Notes under the pieces: model-generated
Databases searched by the model: none
Seen by the model: the letters and a program-made list of their open reading frames with translations, nothing else
What the model was told of the DNA's origin: nothing
Shown: positions 34,389-43,334 of the stretch, piece by piece
How positions within the stretch are numbered: position 1 is the stretch's first letter
How the letters are laid out: each line of letters opens with the position of its first letter
Assembly (NCBI RefSeq): GCF_000211855.2
Contig: NC_015638.1
Location: 62,001-126,000, forward strand
DNA from: Lacinutrix sp. 5H-3-7-4
Lineage (GTDB): Bacteria > Bacteroidota > Bacteroidia > Flavobacteriales > Flavobacteriaceae
Direction: 5' to 3'
DNA: 64,000 nucleotides
Translations under genes and position numbers: made by a program

Positions 34389-35321
34389 TTATTTTACAGC
34401 CATTAATTCTACATCAAAAATTAAGTTTGCGTTTGGAGGTATTACTCCACCAGCACCTTGAGCTCCATAAGCTAAGTTACTTGGTATTACAAAACGTGCT
34501 TTATCGCCAACGTTTAATAAAGCAACACCTTCATCCCATCCTGGAATTACTTGTCCCATTCCTAAAGCAAAATCAATAGGAGCATTACGCTTATAAGAAG
34601 AATCGAAAACGGTACCATCTGTTAATGTCCCTTTATAGTGTACAGATACTGTTTTACCTTTTTCTGCTTTTGCACCATCTCCTTTTTGAACAATTTGGTA
34701 ACGTAAACCACTTTCTGTTTGGTCAAAACCTGCAGAATATTTATCTAATTCTGCTGCAATTGCTGCCTTTTCTTCTGCTAACCTTTTTTCGCGAGCACCT
34801 TCAAATGTTCTAAACGCTTCAATAGCATTAAAGTTTTCTGCAGCTTCACCAACTCTAATTATTTCTAGAGTTTCAATTTCATCACCTTGAGCAATAGCAT
34901 TTACAACATCTTGTCCTTCTACTACGTTTCCAAAAACGGTATGGTTACCATCTAACCAATCTGTAGCGATGTGAGTAATAAAAAATTGACTTCCGTTAGT
35001 TCCTGGTCCTGCATTTGCCATAGATAATATTCCAGGTCCAGAGTGTTTTAAATCTGGGTGAAATTCATCGTCAAACTTATAACCTGGGTTACCTGTTCCT
35101 GTTCCTTGTGGACAACCACCTTGAATCATGAAATCTTCAATAACTCTATGAAATTTTAATCCATCATAATAAGGAGTACCTTGAGGTTTTGCAGAGTTTT
35201 CCATGTTACCTTCTGCTAAAGCCACGAAGTTACCTACTGTTCCAGGTGTTTTTTCAAATTCTAAATTAACTAAAATTGTACCTTTATTGGTATTAAATTT
35301 TGCGTATAATCCGTCTTGCAT
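34389..35321 (-). CDS. Cyclophilin-FKBP dual-family peptidyl-prolyl isomerase (CFBP type)
   Basis: A cytoplasmic prolyl isomerase with two unrelated catalytic domains in 310 residues. The N-terminal cyclophilin (about 5-160) has FHRVIEDFMIQGG (catalytic Arg), GSQFFIT and DGNHTVFG. A charged helical linker (about 170-200; REKRLAEEKAAIAAELDKY) follows. The C-terminal FKBP domain (about 215-310) has VSVHYKGTLTDGTVFDSS, VIPGWDEGVALLNVG and YGAQGAGGVIPPNANLIFDV. There is no signal peptide. This order defines the CFBP class known from Flavobacterium relatives. Both active sites look intact. Probable nascent-protein folding role. Confidence 0.94.
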   Translation of the reverse strand: MQDGLYAKFNTNKGTILVNLEFEKTPGTVGNFVALAEGNMENSAKPQGTPYYDGLKFHRVIEDFMIQGGCPQGTGTGNPGYKFDDEFHPDLKHSGPGILSMANAGPGTNGSQFFITHIATDWLDGNHTVFGNVVEGQDVVNAIAQGDEIETLEIIRVGEAAENFNAIEAFRTFEGAREKRLAEEKAAIAAELDKYSAGFDQTESGLRYQIVQKGDGAKAEKGKTVSVHYKGTLTDGTVFDSSYKRNAPIDFALGMGQVIPGWDEGVALLNVGDKARFVIPSNLAYGAQGAGGVIPPNANLIFDVELMAVK

Positions 35322-35343
35322 TGTCTTGTTTTTTAATGAGCTG

Positions 35344-35351
35344 CAAAGATA
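35344..35351 (-). promoter_or_regulatory. -7 element of the dual immunophilin gene
   Basis: TATCTTTG on the minus strand is an exact TAnnTTTG match 23 bases before the ATG. No TTG is seen at -33. Confidence 0.5.
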
Positions 35352-35443
35352 TGAAGAACTTAAAAGCTTTATGTAATCACTAAGGAGTTTTTTTATTCTT
35401 TTGTTTTATATTTATTAGATTTGAACCTATTTTAAAACAAACT

Positions 35444-35893
35444 ATGGGATTTATAAATAAGCTTTTTGGTAACACGAAAACAGAAAATAATACGACTGAA
35501 GATTTAAATTATATTAATAGTATTTTAGAATTTAGTAAAGATGCGCCATTAGGTACATCTAAACAAAATCTTATTTATGTTGGGTACAGTGAATTAGGTG
35601 GTTACTATTATGTGCAAACTTATATTATAGGAAAGCTAAAAGTAAAAACTAAAACGGGTGCTACACTTAAAATTGTTGGTGATAATTATACTTTAAATTT
35701 AAAATCTGATATGGATGAGTTTGAATCGGAACCTGCCGATAGGTTTAAGGGTTACGTAACTAATGTAGATTTTGAAATAGAAAAAGACGCTGTAGAAAAA
35801 ATATCTAGAAGTACTATAAAAGAATTGGTGTTTACTACAAAAAAAGAAAACATAGTATTTTCTAAGTTTGAAGCAAACACCAATAAAAGTTAA
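35444..35893 (+). CDS. Small cytoplasmic protein of unknown function
   Basis: A 149-residue protein without signal or membrane segments. It begins MGFINKLFGNTKTENN, then a beta-rich body (LIYVGYSELGGYYYVQTYII, TLKIVGDNYTLNLKSD, YVTNVDFEIEKDAVEKI). It resembles a single antiparallel beta domain; no motif is recognised. An -7-like TAGATTTG (35416-35423) lies just upstream. It converges with recQ, with an 11-base gap. Confidence 0.65.
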   Translation: MGFINKLFGNTKTENNTTEDLNYINSILEFSKDAPLGTSKQNLIYVGYSELGGYYYVQTYIIGKLKVKTKTGATLKIVGDNYTLNLKSDMDEFESEPADRFKGYVTNVDFEIEKDAVEKISRSTIKELVFTTKKENIVFSKFEANTNKS

Positions 35894-35904
35894 TATACTT
35901 ATAT

Positions 35905-38097
35905 TTAGTTAGCGACTTCGCTAATAAACTTTATGCGGTATAGCCTAAGTTCTTCATCATCATAATCGCCATCAAACTCGTCTATTGCAACGTCTATTTT
36001 ATCGGTTTCAGACTCCATAAAGTAATCGTGTAATTCTTCTTGTTGGTCTTCATCTAATAAATCATCAATCCAATAATTTATGTTTAGTTTGGTACCAGAA
36101 TAAACAATGGCTTCCATTTCTTTAATAAAATCACCCATTTCCATGCCTTTGGCAGAAGAAATATCTGTTAACGGTAATTTTCTATCTACATTTTGAATAA
36201 TGTATAGCTTTAAACTAGAATTAGTACCGGTAGATTTTACTATAAAATCATCTGGTCTATCAATATCATTTTCTTCAACATACTTATCTATTAAAGCAAC
36301 AAAATCTTTTCCGTATTTTTTTGCTTTACCTTCTCCAACTCCATGAACATTGCTTAACTCTGCTATAGATACAGGATATTTTAAAGCCATGTCTTCTAAT
36401 GATGGGTCTTGAAAAATCACAAAAGGAGGAACACCTAATTTTTTAGCATTCTTTTTTCGTAAATCTTTAAGCATTTTCATTAAAGTATCGTCTACTACTG
36501 CTCCACCACCTTTTTCTGCTGTAATAATATGATCATCATGATTTTCATCGTATGTATGATCCTCGGTCATCATAAAAGATATTGGACTTTCTAAAAAGGC
36601 TTTCCCTTTTTCTGTAATTTTTACTACACCATAAGTTTCAATATCCTTTTTTAAATACCCAGCAACTATTACTTGACGTAATAATGCCATCCAGAAAGAT
36701 TTTGGATGATGTTTTCCGTTTCCAAAAAACGGTTGTGCATCTGTCTTATGTGAGGTTATCATGGCATTTGGTTTACCGGTAATAACACTTACTAAATCTT
36801 TAGACTTATATTTTTCGTTAGTTAATTTTACTGTTTCTATTACTAACTTGGCTTCATCTTTAGCTTCACTTTGTTTTTTTGGATGACGCATATTATCATC
36901 CATATCGCCACCATCGCCTGTTTCGGTATCAAATTCTTCTCCAAAATAATGAAGTATAAATTTTCTTCGCGACATAGAAGTTTCACAAAATGCTACTACT
37001 TCTTGTAATAAAGCATGACCAATTTCTTGTTCGGCTACAGGTTTACCAGACATGAATTTTTCTAATTTCTCAATATCTTTATAAGAGTAGTAAGCTAAAC
37101 AATGGCCTTCGCCACCATCTCTACCTGCACGACCAGTTTCCTGGTAATAGCTTTCTATACTTTTTGGTATATCGTGATGTATTACAAACCTTACATCTGG
37201 TTTGTCTATACCCATACCAAATGCTATAGTAGCTACAACAACATCTATGTCTTCCATTAAAAACATATCTTGGTGTTTAGCTCTAGTTTTTGCATCTAAT
37301 CCGGCATGATATGGTACGGCTTTTATACCGTTTACTTGTAAAACTTGTGCTAACTCTTCTACACGTTTACGGCTTAAACAGTAAACTATGCCTGTTTTAC
37401 CTGAATTTTGTTTTACAAACCTTATAATATCACTATCTACCGTTTTTGTTTTTGGGCGTACTTCATAATATAAATTAGGCCTATTAAAAGAGGCTTTAAA
37501 AGTTTTAGCATCTGTCATACGAAGATTTTTAAGTATATCTTCTTGAACCTTTGGTGTTGCAGTTGCTGTTAAACCTATAATAGGTATATTATCGCCAATA
37601 CGTTGTATTATGGTTCTCAGGTTACGGTATTCTGGCCTAAAGTCATGTCCCCATTCACTAATACAGTGCGCTTCGTCTACTGCCATGAATGATATTTTTA
37701 CACCACGTAAAAATTCAACATTTTCTTCTTTTGTTAAGGATTCTGGTGCCACATACAACAACTTGGTAATACCATTTGTAATGTCTTCCTTTACCTGTTT
37801 AACTTCTGTTTTGTTTAAGGATGAATTAAGTACATGCGCAATACCGTGCTCGTCTGAAACGCCACGAATAGCATCAACTTGATTTTTCATTAATGCTATT
37901 AAAGGAGATACAACTATTGCTGTACCTTCTTGCATTAAGGCTGGTAATTGGTAGCATAACGATTTGCCACCACCTGTTGGCATGATAACGAAAGTATTTT
38001 TTTTATCTAAAATACTCTCAATTACTTTTTCCTGTAAACCTTTGAATTCGCTAAATCCAAAATGTTTTTTTAGCGCAGCTTGAATTTCACTCTTCAC
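35905..38097 (-). CDS. recQ: ATP-dependent DNA helicase RecQ
   Basis: A 3'-5' DNA helicase for recombination and repair; 730 residues. Walker A MPTGGGKSLCYQLPA, DEAH box VDEAHCISEWGHDFRP, and motifs IV-VI (GIVYCLSRKRVEEL, YYQETGRAGRDG) are all present. The winged-helix RQC region follows, then an HRDC domain (near 535-615; KKLGVPPFVIFQDPSLEDMA). A C-terminal acidic tail (DDEELRLYRI) is typical of Bacteroidota RecQ. The start is GTG at 38097. It diverges from kdsD. Confidence 0.96.
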   Translation of the reverse strand: MKSEIQAALKKHFGFSEFKGLQEKVIESILDKKNTFVIMPTGGGKSLCYQLPALMQEGTAIVVSPLIALMKNQVDAIRGVSDEHGIAHVLNSSLNKTEVKQVKEDITNGITKLLYVAPESLTKEENVEFLRGVKISFMAVDEAHCISEWGHDFRPEYRNLRTIIQRIGDNIPIIGLTATATPKVQEDILKNLRMTDAKTFKASFNRPNLYYEVRPKTKTVDSDIIRFVKQNSGKTGIVYCLSRKRVEELAQVLQVNGIKAVPYHAGLDAKTRAKHQDMFLMEDIDVVVATIAFGMGIDKPDVRFVIHHDIPKSIESYYQETGRAGRDGGEGHCLAYYSYKDIEKLEKFMSGKPVAEQEIGHALLQEVVAFCETSMSRRKFILHYFGEEFDTETGDGGDMDDNMRHPKKQSEAKDEAKLVIETVKLTNEKYKSKDLVSVITGKPNAMITSHKTDAQPFFGNGKHHPKSFWMALLRQVIVAGYLKKDIETYGVVKITEKGKAFLESPISFMMTEDHTYDENHDDHIITAEKGGGAVVDDTLMKMLKDLRKKNAKKLGVPPFVIFQDPSLEDMALKYPVSIAELSNVHGVGEGKAKKYGKDFVALIDKYVEENDIDRPDDFIVKSTGTNSSLKLYIIQNVDRKLPLTDISSAKGMEMGDFIKEMEAIVYSGTKLNINYWIDDLLDEDQQEELHDYFMESETDKIDVAIDEFDGDYDDEELRLYRIKFISEVAN

Positions 38098-38215
38098 TAT
38101 TAATCTAAGGGATTAGTTATTTACACATTTTCTTTTCTAAATGACTTAAAAATTTAATCAACAAATTGTAATTTCTTTTTTTAAGAACAAGTTAATCTAG
38201 CTCTTAATTTTTCGC

Positions 38216-38223
38216 TAAATTTG
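38216..38223 (+). promoter_or_regulatory. Candidate -7 element for the kdsD operon
   Basis: TAAATTTG matches TAnnTTTG about 94 bases ahead of the kdsD start; the -33 element is unclear. Confidence 0.4.
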
Positions 38224-38316
38224 CATCAGCATTAAAATTACCTAATCAAGTCATTTGCACAATATTTAAAGATAACAAATCTTTTTAAAACGAGACTACC
38301 AAAAAAATGATAAATT

Positions 38317-39282
38317 TTGAATACTAAAGAATCTATTATAAAATTAGCTAAAGAAACCATCACTTTAGAAAGCGAATCTATTAACAATTTAATTAGCTTA
38401 ATTGACAACGATTTCGCTGATGCTGTGGAACTTATATACAATTCTAAAGGTCGTGTAATAATTACCGGTATTGGTAAAAGTGCCATTATTGCTACAAAAA
38501 TTGTTGCAACATTAAATTCTACAGGTACTCCTGCAGTTTTTATGCATGCGGCAGATGCTATTCATGGTGATTTAGGTTTAATATTGGAAGACGACGTTGT
38601 TATTTGTATTTCTAAAAGTGGAAATACACCTGAAATTAAAGTATTAGTTCCTTTAATTAAGAACGCAAAAAACAAAATGATTGCAATAACTGGTAATAAA
38701 ACATCTTTTTTAGGGCAACAAGCAGATTATGTTTTAAATGCTTTTGTACAAAAAGAAGCTTGCCCAAATAATTTAGCGCCTACTACCAGCACAACAGCAC
38801 AACTGGTAATTGGTGATGCTTTAGCAGTTTGTTTACTTGAACTTCGTGGATTTTCTAGTAAAGATTTTGCTAAATATCATCCTGGCGGCGCTTTAGGTAA
38901 AAAATTATATTTAAGAGTTCAAGATTTATCTTCTGTTAATAGTAAACCTCAAGTAGCTCCAGATACAAACGTAAAACAAGTTATTATTCAAATCTCTGAA
39001 AGTATGCTTGGTGTTACTGCTGTTGTAGAAAACAACAATATTGTAGGTATTATTACAGATGGTGATTTAAGACGCATGCTTACAAAAGTTGATGATTTTT
39101 CTAAGCTTACAGCAAAAGATATTATGAGTAATAACCCAAAGCGTATTGCAGAAGATGCTATGGCTGTAGATGCTATGGAAATTATGGAAAGTAATGGCAT
39201 TTCTCAATTATTGGTTGAGCATGATGGTAAATATGCTGGTGTAGTACACATTCATAATTTAATTAAAGAAGGCATTTTATAA
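38317..39282 (+). CDS. kdsD: D-arabinose 5-phosphate isomerase (KpsF/GutQ family)
   Basis: Interconverts ribulose 5-phosphate and arabinose 5-phosphate for Kdo synthesis of the LPS core; cytoplasmic. The 321-residue chain has an N-terminal SIS domain (about 30-180; GRVIITGIGKSAIIATKIV, ICISKSGNTPEIK) and a C-terminal CBS pair (about 205-321). The start is TTG at 38317; an ATG 10 bases upstream is out of frame and closes after six codons. It begins the kdsD-tatC-CMD-lptB block, and tatC's ATG overlaps its stop. Confidence 0.94.
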   Translation: MNTKESIIKLAKETITLESESINNLISLIDNDFADAVELIYNSKGRVIITGIGKSAIIATKIVATLNSTGTPAVFMHAADAIHGDLGLILEDDVVICISKSGNTPEIKVLVPLIKNAKNKMIAITGNKTSFLGQQADYVLNAFVQKEACPNNLAPTTSTTAQLVIGDALAVCLLELRGFSSKDFAKYHPGGALGKKLYLRVQDLSSVNSKPQVAPDTNVKQVIIQISESMLGVTAVVENNNIVGIITDGDLRRMLTKVDDFSKLTAKDIMSNNPKRIAEDAMAVDAMEIMESNGISQLLVEHDGKYAGVVHIHNLIKEGIL

Positions 39283-40118
39283 TGGCAAGTAAACATGTAA
39301 ACGAAATGTCTTTTCTTGATCATCTTGAGGATTTAAGATGGCATTTAATTAGAATATTTATTGCTATAGTACTTTGTGGTACTGTTGCTTTTATTTTTGG
39401 TACTTTTATTTTTGACAACATTATTATGTGGCCAAAAAAAATGTCGTTTCCTACATACCAATGGCTTTGTAATTTATCTAACTTTTTTGGCATTAACGAC
39501 ACTACTTTTTGTCAAGCAGAGTTTCCTTTTATTATTCAAAATAGAACTATGGCCGGACAATTTTCGGCACATATTTGGACATCGGTTTACTCTGGATTCA
39601 TTCTAGCTTTCCCATATATTATCTACCAATTATGGCACTTTGTAAGTCCAGGAATGAAAGACAACGAACGCAAAAGCTCTAGAGGTTTTATAATTATATC
39701 GTCTATACTTTTCTTTATTGGTGTACTCTTTGGATATTTTATAATTATACCTTTATCTATTAACTTTTTAGCAAACTATAATGTTAGTGCCGAAATTTTA
39801 AACGAAATAGACATTAGCTCATACATTTCACTAATTAGGTCTTCGTCTTTAGCAGCTGGTTTTGTATTCGAGCTTCCTATAGTAATATTCTTCTTAACCA
39901 AAGTTGGTTTAGTAACACCAGAAATTTTAAAAAAATATAGAAAGTTTGCACTTGTTTTAGTGCTTATTCTTTCTGCTATAATAACGCCACCAGATATTGC
40001 AAGTCAAATTATTGTGGCTATACCTATACTTATCCTTTATCAAGTAAGCATTTACATTTCAAGGATAGTTGTAAATAAACAGAAAAAGAAAGAAACAAAA
40101 GATGTCAGAGTTAGTTAA
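39282..40118 (+). CDS. tatC: Sec-independent protein translocase TatC
   Basis: Twin-arginine signal receptor of the Tat export system; inner membrane, six helices in 278 residues. The conserved N-terminus MSFLDHLEDLRWHLIRIF includes the signal-binding Glu. P1 loop FVSPGMKDNER and ASQIIVAIPILILYQVSI are typical. No tatA/B is in the window, so those must be elsewhere. The stop overlaps the next gene by 17 bases. Confidence 0.96.
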   Translation: MASKHVNEMSFLDHLEDLRWHLIRIFIAIVLCGTVAFIFGTFIFDNIIMWPKKMSFPTYQWLCNLSNFFGINDTTFCQAEFPFIIQNRTMAGQFSAHIWTSVYSGFILAFPYIIYQLWHFVSPGMKDNERKSSRGFIIISSILFFIGVLFGYFIIIPLSINFLANYNVSAEILNEIDISSYISLIRSSSLAAGFVFELPIVIFFLTKVGLVTPEILKKYRKFALVLVLILSAIITPPDIASQIIVAIPILILYQVSIYISRIVVNKQKKKETKDVRVS

Positions 40119-40452
40119 CGAATTCAACGATTATCGTTCTAAGATGAACGATAAAATTTTAGCAGGTAATAATAAAATTATAAAACGCATTTTTAATCTA
40201 GATACTAACGCTTTCGCAGAAGGTGCTCTAGATGTTGCAACTAAAGAATTATTAGGCTTGGTAGCCTCAATGGTTTTAAGGTGTGACGACTGTGTAAAAT
40301 ACCATTTAGAAGCCTGTTACAAAAACAATATTTCTAAAGAGAAAGTAGTAGAAACCCTAAGTATTGCAATGCTTATAGGTGGTACAATTGTAATACCTCA
40401 TTTACGTAGAGCTTACGAATATTGGGATGCTTTAGAACAAACTAATAACTAA
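40102..40452 (+). CDS. Carboxymuconolactone decarboxylase / AhpD-like protein
   Basis: A 116-residue alpha-helical protein of the CMD/AhpD family with the redox CxxC and distal His (Cys61, Cys64, His68 in RCDDCVKYHLEACYKN). This is typical of the AhpD-like thiol peroxidase-linked subgroup rather than a true lactone decarboxylase. It overlaps tatC by 17 bases and precedes lptB; this block is common in Flavobacteriaceae. The precise redox partner is unknown. Confidence 0.9.
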   Translation: MSELVNEFNDYRSKMNDKILAGNNKIIKRIFNLDTNAFAEGALDVATKELLGLVASMVLRCDDCVKYHLEACYKNNISKEKVVETLSIAMLIGGTIVIPHLRRAYEYWDALEQTNN

Positions 40453-40528
40453 ATACCAAAGTTAAATTTTAGCTAAACCAGATTACATTTATTTATAGTT
40501 TACTATTTTTAACACATAATACTTAATT

Positions 40529-41269
40529 ATGAAATTAAAAGCCGAACATTTAATGAAGTCCTATGGCGGACGAAAAGTTGTAAAAGACGTTTCTCTTGAA
40601 GTTAATACTGGAGAAATTGTTGGTTTATTAGGACCAAATGGTGCCGGAAAAACCACTTCTTTTTACATGATTGTTGGTTTAATTAAACCTAACGGCGGAA
40701 GCATACATTTAGAAGGTACAAATATTACTAAATACCCAATGTATAAACGTGCACAAAGCGGCATTGGGTACTTAGCGCAAGAAGCTTCTGTTTTTAGAAA
40801 ATTAAGTATAGAAGACAATATATTAAGTGTTTTACAATTAACTAAGCTAAGTAAAAAAGAGCAATTACATAAAATGGAATCGCTTATAGAAGAATTTAGT
40901 TTAGGACACATACGTAAAAGCCGTGGCGATTTATTATCTGGTGGAGAACGTAGAAGAACTGAAATTGCTCGTGCTTTAGCCACAGACCCAAATTTTATTT
41001 TATTAGATGAACCTTTTGCCGGTGTAGATCCTGTTGCGGTAGAAGACATCCAGCGTATTATTGCACGCTTGGCGAAAAAAAATATTGGTATTCTTATTAC
41101 CGATCATAACGTACAAGAAACATTAGCTATTACAGATAGAACTTACTTAATGTTTGAAGGTGGTATTTTAAAAGCTGGTATTCCTGAAGATTTAGCTGCC
41201 GATGAAATGGTACGTAAAGTTTATTTAGGACAAAACTTCGAACTGCGTAAAACTAAGATTGATTTTTAG
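40529..41269 (+). CDS. lptB: LPS export ABC transporter ATPase LptB
   Basis: ATPase that powers extraction of LPS from the inner membrane through LptFG. The 246-residue length is right. Walker [10 protein letters not shown] (35-43), signature [16 protein letters not shown], Walker [14 protein letters not shown] and the LptB-type C-terminus ([16 protein letters not shown]) are all seen. It sits with kdsD in an envelope-building block. Its 3' end overlaps the convergent small membrane protein gene by 17 bases. Confidence 0.96.
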   Translation: MKLKAEHLMKSYGGRKVVKDVSLEVNTGEIVGLLGPNGAGKTTSFYMIVGLIKPNGGSIHLEGTNITKYPMYKRAQSGIGYLAQEASVFRKLSIEDNILSVLQLTKLSKKEQLHKMESLIEEFSLGHIRKSRGDLLSGGERRRTEIARALATDPNFILLDEPFAGVDPVAVEDIQRIIARLAKKNIGILITDHNVQETLAITDRTYLMFEGGILKAGIPEDLAADEMVRKVYLGQNFELRKTKIDF

Positions 41270-41555
41270 CGTTTTTAAAAGCCACTATAACACTAAAAAC
41301 AACCAAACTGTGTAAAAACACATTAATACAGGTATACATTAAACTGCTAATAAAACTGTTTGCATAAAATGGTAAATCTCTACTAATAAAACTTACAGGC
41401 AAACTTATAATCGTTATTATAATCCTTGTTAAACCAGATAGCTTTATACTTCCTAACTGTATAGAATTTGCATAAAAATAAACATCTAGAAAGCCAATAG
41501 TAAGCTCTAGAACAAATAACAAAATATAAATTTTAAGAAATAGCTTACTTTTCAA
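41253..41555 (-). CDS. Small membrane protein of unknown function
   Basis: A 100-residue protein with three hydrophobic segments (about 6-28, 43-58, 72-93). The start is TTG at 41555, inside the last codons of the TerC gene (11-base overlap). No family is recognised. It could be a TerC accessory, judged by coupling only. Confidence 0.6.
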   Translation of the reverse strand: MKSKLFLKIYILLFVLELTIGFLDVYFYANSIQLGSIKLSGLTRIIITIISLPVSFISRDLPFYANSFISSLMYTCINVFLHSLVVFSVIVAFKNAKNQS

Positions 41556-42369
41556 TATTGCCTTGCTTTGCTATACGCTCACTCTCACTAAGTAATTTCT
41601 TCTGGTAACGTCCTTGTACAATATCAATAACTACAAGTATAGCAATTACAAAATAAAATGTTGTTTTACTCATTGGTACAATTTCTTCTCCAAACAGTTT
41701 TAAATGTGCTAAATGTCCGCCTTCGGTAATAAGCATGATACCTACTATAAATAGTATAAATAATCCAAGTACTTCGTACATTCTATTTTTAGCTAAGAAT
41801 ACAGATATTTTATCTGCCATAAGCAGCATTAATAATCCACTAGCTACAATAGCAATGGCCATAACAATAAATGCAGTAGTTGCATTTTCTATTTCACTTG
41901 TTAAACCAATGGCTGCTAAAATAGAATCGAAAGAGAACACTAAATTCATAATTACAATGCTTGTAATTACAGCATTTGCAGATTTTGTTCTTTTAGAATC
42001 ACCTTCAACATCATGACTTAAATCTTTTAAAGAAATCATGTGCCAAATTTCTTTAATAGCAGTATATATAATAAAAGCACCACCTGCTAATACAATTAAA
42101 CTATGTCCATTAAACGCAAATTTTACAACATCTTCAATACCACCAGTTAACCATGAAAAAGGTTCTTGAAAAAAACCAATAATTCTTACCAAAACAAAAA
42201 GCAGTACAATTCTTAAAACAATGGCGATTAAAATCCCTTTTTTACGCACACCTTTTTGTGCATCAATAGGTGCCTTTTTAGACTCTAAAGAAATGTATAA
42301 AAGGTTATCAAATCCTAAAACAGCTTGTAAGGCTACAAGCATAATAAGTGTAAAAATAATTTCGGCCAT
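41545..42369 (-). CDS. TerC family integral membrane protein
   Basis: A 274-residue inner-membrane protein with seven predicted helices. Family motifs are ALQAVLGFDNLLYISLESKK near the N-terminus and VFSFDSILAAIGLT in the middle, each with membrane-embedded Asp. TerC/Alx-type proteins act in manganese or tellurite homeostasis; the ion here is not determined. It starts at the 1-base junction with pssA upstream. Confidence 0.93.
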   Translation of the reverse strand: MAEIIFTLIMLVALQAVLGFDNLLYISLESKKAPIDAQKGVRKKGILIAIVLRIVLLFVLVRIIGFFQEPFSWLTGGIEDVVKFAFNGHSLIVLAGGAFIIYTAIKEIWHMISLKDLSHDVEGDSKRTKSANAVITSIVIMNLVFSFDSILAAIGLTSEIENATTAFIVMAIAIVASGLLMLLMADKISVFLAKNRMYEVLGLFILFIVGIMLITEGGHLAHLKLFGEEIVPMSKTTFYFVIAILVVIDIVQGRYQKKLLSESERIAKQGNIEK

Positions 42370-43115
42370 TAGTTTTGGTTATTTTGAATTAAAGAAAGTA
42401 TAATATAAAGTAATATAATTATTGGTATTGCTGCAAAGTGAAGTACTATTAATAATACTAAACTTAAAAGTATAAAAATGTAACGCATTGCGTTATTTTT
42501 AAAACTAAAGTCTTTAAATTTTAAAGCAAACAATTTAATATTAGAGTTAAGTAAATAACAACTTAAAAGTGTTAATGCTATTAAAAACCAAGCATTTAAA
42601 ATTATAGCATTAATGGCGTCGTTATTTTGAAATTCTAAAATTAATGGTAAAGACATAATTAGCAAAGTATTTGCTGGTGTTGGCAAACCCTTAAAAAAAG
42701 TTTGTTGCTCTTCGTCTACATTAAATTTAGCTAACCTGTAAGCAGATGCTAATGTTACAAACAAACCTATAATTGGTATCCAAGCCATAGAAAACCCAGA
42801 CCAATAAGGTGTCCATTCGCTAGACGCTGTCATTGCTGGCGCATCTACTGCTAATGCTATTAATTTATAAAGTATTATTCCTGGTACTAAACCACTAGTT
42901 ACCATATCTGCCAATGAGTCTAACTGTAAACCAATGGCGCTTTGCGCATTAAGTTTTCTTGCTAACAAACCATCAAAAAAATCAAAAAAGATACCTAAAA
43001 ACACAAACAATGCAGCTGTAACAAAGTGGTTATTTACAGCAAATAAAACAGCAATGCTTCCGCATAACAAGTTTAATAGTGTAACTAAATTTGGAATAAA
43101 ATTTTTAATCTGCAT
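42369..43115 (-). CDS. pssA: CDP-diacylglycerol-serine O-phosphatidyltransferase
   Basis: Makes phosphatidylserine, the precursor of phosphatidylethanolamine; integral inner-membrane enzyme. The complete CDP-alcohol phosphotransferase signature is visible at residues 48-70: Asp48, Gly49, Ala52, Arg53, Gly62, Asp66, Asp70. About seven helices in 248 residues. The TerC gene follows with a 1-base overlap. Confidence 0.95.
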   Translation of the reverse strand: MQIKNFIPNLVTLLNLLCGSIAVLFAVNNHFVTAALFVFLGIFFDFFDGLLARKLNAQSAIGLQLDSLADMVTSGLVPGIILYKLIALAVDAPAMTASSEWTPYWSGFSMAWIPIIGLFVTLASAYRLAKFNVDEEQQTFFKGLPTPANTLLIMSLPLILEFQNNDAINAIILNAWFLIALTLLSCYLLNSNIKLFALKFKDFSFKNNAMRYIFILLSLVLLIVLHFAAIPIIILLYIILSLIQNNQN

Positions 43116-43293
43116 TGGCTAGTTTTTTGTAAAAATAACAAAGTATTTCAAATTAGAAATACGATACATACAATATAGTTTTTAAATTAAAGTTTAATCT
43201 ATAGCAAAACGAATAAATTCATGCTTTTATTACTTTCTTTTATTGCTTTATTAATATAAAATTATAAGCACTAAAAACCCAGAGAACTATTTG

Positions 43294-43326
43294 TTTTGAG
43301 TAAATAGAAAAATTATACCATCTTTG
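43294..43326 (+). promoter_or_regulatory. Promoter of the PorV/PorQ-like gene
   Basis: TTTTG (43294-43298), 20-base spacer, CATCTTTG (43319-43326), one base off TAnnTTTG. The start of transcription would fall near 43333, so the coding region begins almost at once. Confidence 0.5.
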
Positions 43327-43334
43327 TAAAAAAA

